From Arthrobacter_H sp030452125 (GTDB lineage: Bacteria > Actinomycetota > Actinomycetes > Actinomycetales > Micrococcaceae), in NCBI GenBank assembly GCA_052379645.1, contig JBQSYU010000001.1: a stretch of DNA of 64,000 bases; one strand, written 5' to 3'. Each line of letters starts with the position of its first letter. Position 1 is the first letter of the stretch. Made by a program: the position numbers and the translations under genes. The notes beneath the pieces are model-generated. The model made no database searches, was not told the DNA's origin, and was given only the letters and a program-made list of their open reading frames with translations. This document shows, one piece after another, positions 60,775 to 64,000 of this stretch.

Positions 60775-61740
60775 GTGAATACCACAGCACCGCCCCCCGG
60801 TGACGCAGGCGCCTTGGGCGCCACGCGTCCGCTTCTGGTTCGAACCGCCGCCGAACTGGCCGCCCTGGGCTCGAGGCTCCTGGCGCAGGCACCCGCCACG
60901 GACGGGCCCCGACGCCTGGGGCTGGTCCCCACGATGGGCGCCCTGCACGCGGGGCACGAACATCTGGTAAGTGCGGCCCGCGCGGAGAACGACGTCGTGG
61001 TCGTCTCGGTGTTCGTCAACCGCCTGCAATTCGATGATCCTGCCGATTTCGAACGCTATCCCCGCGACCTCGAGGCGGATCGCGCACTGCTGGCCTCGGC
61101 CGGGGCGGATATCGTCTTCGCCCCCGAGGAACCGGAGATCTATCCCGGAGGTGCGCCGCTGGTGCGTCTGTCCAGCGGGACGCTGGGGGAGAAGTTCGAA
61201 GGCGCCTCACGGCCCGGCCACTTCGATGGCATGCTCGCCGTCGTCGCCAAATTGCTGCATATCGCCCAGCCCTCCTCCCTGACCCCGGTCCCGGTGGAGT
61301 ACAGCGCCTACTTCGGGCAGAAGGACGCCCAACAGCTGGCCATCGTGCGCCGCCTGGTCACCGATCTGTCCTACCCGGTGCGCATCCGAGCCGTCCCGAT
61401 CGTGCGGTCCGCCGAAGGCCTGGCGCTGTCCAGCCGCAACCAGTTCCTCACCCCCGAACAGGCCGACGCGGCCCTGGTCCTGAGTCGGGCCCTGTTCCTG
61501 CTGGCCGATCGTGCCGCGGCCCACGAGGCGTTGATGATCGACGAGGCGGAGGACCTGATCGGCAGCCAGCCCCTGGTGGAGCTGGATTATCTCGAGGTGG
61601 TGGACCCCGACACGTTGGAACCCCTGGCCTTCAACTGCCGCGAAACCCCGTTCACCGGAGGCGCGCTGGTCCTGGTGGCCGCGCGGACCGGCCAGGTGCG
61701 GTTGATCGACAACATGCTGCTCGGCGACGCCGCGGACTGA
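60775..61740 (+). CDS. panC: Pantoate-beta-alanine ligase
   Basis: 321-residue synthetase that condenses pantoate and beta-alanine to pantothenate. PTMGALHAGHEHLV carries the HxGH nucleotide motif, and EYSAYFGQKDAQQLAIVRRLV and LALSSRNQFL (KMSKS-like) are conserved. The N-terminus has a 25-residue Ala-rich extension before the barrel. GTG start fits the leaderless -10 box. panB and panD are not in the window. Last recognised gene of the folE operon, followed tail to tail by a kinase gene. Confidence 0.93.
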   Translation: MNTTAPPPGDAGALGATRPLLVRTAAELAALGSRLLAQAPATDGPRRLGLVPTMGALHAGHEHLVSAARAENDVVVVSVFVNRLQFDDPADFERYPRDLEADRALLASAGADIVFAPEEPEIYPGGAPLVRLSSGTLGEKFEGASRPGHFDGMLAVVAKLLHIAQPSSLTPVPVEYSAYFGQKDAQQLAIVRRLVTDLSYPVRIRAVPIVRSAEGLALSSRNQFLTPEQADAALVLSRALFLLADRAAAHEALMIDEAEDLIGSQPLVELDYLEVVDPDTLEPLAFNCRETPFTGGALVLVAARTGQVRLIDNMLLGDAAD

Positions 61741-61742
61741 CC

Positions 61743-62627
61743 TCAGTGCGGGGGGAACCCGCTGCCCTGCAGGGTCCGGGCCAGCATGCCCCGGCCCTGC
61801 TCCTCGAAGGCCTGGTCACCGACCTGGTGCGCCCAGACGACCGTCCCCAATGACTGCATGAGTTCGTCGAGCAGGCGGCCCGCGTCCACGGTTCCGGCAG
61901 GAGGCACCGCCCCCTTCGGACGGTAGCCCTGCCGGAAGGCCTCCCGCAGCTGCGGACTCCCCAGGAAGTCACGATGTTCCATGCGGACCATATCGGTGTA
62001 CCAGGGGCGCAGCCCGGCCCGCCCGAAGTCGATGATCGCGATCCGGCCGTCGGGACGACCGATCCAATTCCGGGGGTGGTAGTCGCCGTGGGTGGGGACC
62101 ACCTCGACGGGTGAGGGGGTGAAGGCATCCAACCACCGCTGCACCCGGGACAGCTGCTCGGGCGGGGCCAGCCCCGGGGCCCGGTCCAGCCAGGTCAGGG
62201 TCTTGGAGAGCACGGAGTGTTCATAGTGCCCATCCAGGACCGGAACGGTCCCGCGATGCAGCCGACCCAGTAGTTCCCCTGCCTGTTTGAAGACCAGGGG
62301 GTCGTGCTCGTACCGGGAGCCGGTCGCCAGCTCCCCGTCGATGAACGTCTTCACCAGGAGTCCGGCCCCGGCGTCGTAGCCGAGCATTTCCGGTACGTCG
62401 GAGGCCAGCGGCTGCAGCCAGTTGCGGTGGGCCCGGGCTTCCCGGTCGAGATGGTGCGTGTCCTGGCAGGCCTTGAGCAGCAGCCGGCGTCCTGCGTCGA
62501 TGAACTCCAGGACCGTGATGCCGTAGGGCCAACTATGGTCGACGATCCCGTGGGCCCGCGGGTACAGCTGGTCCAGACGGGCCCGCTGTCGAGGCGAAAG
62601 CCCGGCAAGGCCCCAGGAAGATGTCAA
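61743..62627 (-). CDS. Phosphotransferase-family protein (aminoglycoside/homoserine-kinase fold)
   Basis: 294-residue protein-kinase-like fold. VPTHGDYHPRNWIG is the catalytic loop (HGDxxxxN), IAIIDFGRAGLRPWYTDMVR the metal segment. Small-molecule kinase of unknown substrate. The TTG start at 62627 overlaps the stop of the nitronate-monooxygenase-like gene (TTGA), and a GAGTCGAGG sequence precedes it. A frame stays open far upstream but lies inside the neighbouring gene. The coupling implies co-expression with that gene. Confidence 0.8.
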   Translation of the reverse strand: MTSSWGLAGLSPRQRARLDQLYPRAHGIVDHSWPYGITVLEFIDAGRRLLLKACQDTHHLDREARAHRNWLQPLASDVPEMLGYDAGAGLLVKTFIDGELATGSRYEHDPLVFKQAGELLGRLHRGTVPVLDGHYEHSVLSKTLTWLDRAPGLAPPEQLSRVQRWLDAFTPSPVEVVPTHGDYHPRNWIGRPDGRIAIIDFGRAGLRPWYTDMVRMEHRDFLGSPQLREAFRQGYRPKGAVPPAGTVDAGRLLDELMQSLGTVVWAHQVGDQAFEEQGRGMLARTLQGSGFPPH

Positions 62628-63652
62628 CGGCCTCGACTCCAGCGGGCGGCGGCGGTACCGAGATGGGTGCGGAAGCCGGCCAGTTCGGCGACGATGTCGG
62701 CGGCACCCTCCTGACCGGCGGTTCGGGAGACCGACTGTCCGGCGTAGACGGGGGCGGTGGACACATCGGCGTGGGTGCGGGCCGCCTTGATGGTTTCGGT
62801 GATCGAGGGGTCCTTGGCCAGGGCATCGACCAGGCCTTCTCCGTCCTGGGCCCATTGCTCGGTGAAATCGTTGCGTAACGCCCGGCCCCCGAATTCGGTG
62901 GGCCAGGGGATGCGTTGGGCGATATCGAAGACCCGGGTGAAGATCGTGTCGTCCAACTCGGCCGCGGCAATCGCTTGTTTGACCCGGTCATGGCTGGAGG
63001 ATTCGGTCGAGGCCGCGAAACGGGTCCCGATCCAGGCAGCCTGGGCTCCGGCGGCCAGGACCGCGGCAACACCCCGGGCGTCGGCGATGCCCCCGGCCGC
63101 GATCACCGGTTTGCTGGTTGCCGCCAGGGCCTGCTGCAGCAACGGCAACGTGGCCACGTCATTGCGTCCATGACCGCCACCCTCCCCGCCACGGCAGACG
63201 ACGACGTCGATATCCGGCTCGAGGGCCCGCTGCAGATCGGCATCGTTTCCCACCTGCATCGCGCAGAGAGCCCCGGATTCCCGAATCAGCGCTGCGGCGG
63301 GGCCCGGGTCACCGAAACTGACGGAAACCAAGGAGGGCCCGTGGTCCAGGATCTCGTGCAGGGGGTCCAGGGAGCGTTCCAGGACCCAGGCCATCAACCC
63401 GGCACCCCAGGCGCGTCCGGGGGCGCGGGCCAATGTGGCTTGTTCGCTGATCCACTCCTTCGTGGCGGTGGAGGCGATCCCGATCAGGCCCAACCCCCCG
63501 GCGGTACTGACGGCGCCGGCCAAGGCTCCGCCGGCGGCACCGGCCATGGGGGCGTTGACCAGTGGGTGGTCAAGACCCAAACGCGCGGGCAGGTCGAAGG
63601 CGACCGTCGGGACATCGACTGGCTGATCCGGGGCATCATGAACATTGGGCAT
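62624..63652 (-). CDS. Nitronate monooxygenase-like flavin oxidoreductase
   Basis: 342-residue FMN-dependent TIM barrel of the NMO/FabK family. It opens NAPMAGAAGGALAGAVSTAGGLG. The FMN and catalytic-His segment is VVVCRGGEGGGHGRND, and VIAAGGIADARGVAAVLAAGA holds the phosphate-binding loop followed by IGTRFAASTES. May oxidise alkyl nitronates (detoxification) or act as a related flavoenzyme. ATG at 63652 lies six bases after a TAGAAT -10 box. First gene of a two-gene unit with the kinase. Confidence 0.9.
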   Translation of the reverse strand: MPNVHDAPDQPVDVPTVAFDLPARLGLDHPLVNAPMAGAAGGALAGAVSTAGGLGLIGIASTATKEWISEQATLARAPGRAWGAGLMAWVLERSLDPLHEILDHGPSLVSVSFGDPGPAAALIRESGALCAMQVGNDADLQRALEPDIDVVVCRGGEGGGHGRNDVATLPLLQQALAATSKPVIAAGGIADARGVAAVLAAGAQAAWIGTRFAASTESSSHDRVKQAIAAAELDDTIFTRVFDIAQRIPWPTEFGGRALRNDFTEQWAQDGEGLVDALAKDPSITETIKAARTHADVSTAPVYAGQSVSRTAGQEGAADIVAELAGFRTHLGTAAARWSRGR

Positions 63653-63658
63653 GGCCCC

Positions 63659-63664
63659 ATTCTA
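63659..63664 (-). promoter_or_regulatory. -10 box, probably leaderless, of the NMO-like gene
   Basis: TAGAAT on the minus strand ends six bases before the ATG at 63652. Confidence 0.55.
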
Positions 63665-63735
63665 GGGACGGGGCATGTGATGCAGGACTCAAATCCCGGA
63701 ATCGCAGAAATCGACCTCCAGGGGGCCGAAGCCGC

Positions 63736-63756
63736 CTTGATTCCCGCGGAATCAAG
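63736..63756. repeat. Perfect palindrome upstream of the terminal promoters
   Basis: CTTGATTCC-CGC-GGAATCAAG, 9-bp arms with a 3-nt centre, extended by one C/G pair on each side. A GGTTTT run follows. It may be an operator or a short terminator hairpin. Confidence 0.5.
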
Positions 63757-63783
63757 GGGTTTTCGGCGACGAGGGCCTCCGAT

Positions 63784-63812
63784 TTGGTGGGGCACCCGAA
63801 TCCGTGTAAACT
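63784..63812 (+). promoter_or_regulatory. Promoter P1 of a strong downstream transcript
   Basis: TTGGTG (63784-63789), 17 nt, TAAACT (63807-63812). It points out of the window toward an untranslated leader, with no ORF beginning after it here. Spacing is ideal. Confidence 0.6.
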
Positions 63813-64000
63813 TTTCTGAGTCGCCGAGACGAGTACAGCGGAAACGCAGACGATCGGAAGGCGGCCACCTAACAAAATCAGTCCTGAATGGACCGGGGCG
63901 TTTTGCGCCCCGAACCCAGTCTGGATCGATTGCGTAGAGTACCGCAGAAACACCGGAAACGATGGATTTGCGGAGCGACACGCGGTAAGGTAAGTTAGAC
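63813..64000 (+). other. Non-coding leader with hairpin and second promoter (possible rRNA operon start)
   Basis: No convincing ORF. It holds the hairpin GGGGCG-TTTT-CGCCCC type at about 63892-63912 and, at the very end, TTGCGG (63968-63973), 17 nt, TAAGTT (63991-63996): a second promoter with ideal spacing pointing right. Tandem promoters before a long non-coding leader are typical of rRNA operons in Micrococcales. The 16S gene would lie outside the window, so this is unverified. Confidence 0.45.

Overview
The window is high-GC DNA, coding on both strands with short gaps and many four-base ATGA/GTGA gene overlaps. Gene content and order point to an actinobacterium of the order Micrococcales, probably Micrococcaceae (Arthrobacter-like). 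The main evidence is the crgA / class E sortase / trpG / pknB-pknA-pbpA-rodA-pstP-fhaB-fhaA block typical of the oriC-proximal region of Actinobacteria, the dacB-metalloprotease-tilS-hpt-ftsH-folE-folP-folB-folK-DUF3180-PH-PH-DUF2520-panC block, and family members such as DUF5997, DUF3180 and DUF3662/FhaA. Species cannot be fixed from the sequence alone.

Layout. 1-11.5 kb: cell-division and cell-wall control (CrgA, sortase E, a 54-residue membrane protein, TrpG/PabA, then the Ser/Thr kinase and phosphatase, FHA, PBP and RodA operon on the minus strand). 11.8-14.5 kb: tRNA-Leu(CAG), dienelactone hydrolase, universal stress protein, and a divergent DUF5997 / LysR-effector-domain pair. 14.6-18.9 kb: gluconate uptake and phosphorylation with a GntR regulator, then an oxalate/formate-type MFS carrier with a 48-residue partner. 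19.1-26.5 kb: a D-aspartate-ligase-like ATP-grasp protein, crotonase, alpha/beta hydrolase, PfkB sugar kinase, HAD phosphatase, a nitrilase-fold protein whose catalytic Cys is Ser, a glycerophosphodiesterase and a small-molecule kinase. 26.5-30.2 kb: a uracil/xanthine permease and a TPP-riboswitch-controlled thiE-thiD/tenA operon with a tiny leader ORF. 30.3-38.5 kb: aldehyde dehydrogenase, a glycine-betaine OpuA transporter with a 316-nt palindrome-rich upstream region, phosphoglucomutase and a peptide transporter. 38.6-47.9 kb: amidase, UbiB-type kinase, rhodanese-pheA, diacylglycerol-kinase-like protein, serS, HAD phosphatase, an HTH protein with a perfect palindrome in its promoter, and pyrophosphatase. 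48.1-61.7 kb: dacB to panC. 61.7-63.65 kb: a kinase and a nitronate-monooxygenase-like enzyme. The last 348 nt look like the promoter region of a strong downstream transcript, possibly an rRNA operon.

How it works together. Peptidoglycan synthesis and its phosphorylation control (PknA/PknB, PstP, FhaA/FhaB, PbpA, RodA, CrgA, DacB and perhaps the D-Asp-ligase-like enzyme) and cofactor synthesis (folate, pantothenate, thiamine) dominate. Small transport and catabolic modules lie between them. A window-wide feature is that at least eleven genes have a TANNNT -10 box 6-7 nt before the start codon, which predicts leaderless mRNAs. I found no CRISPR array, insertion sequence, prophage or recognisable defence island. 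The most unusual elements are small and regulatory: the thiE leader ORF, the hairpin between the ftsH Shine-Dalgarno and its ATG, the mirrored leaderless promoters of the DUF5997/LysR-like pair, and the palindromic operators.
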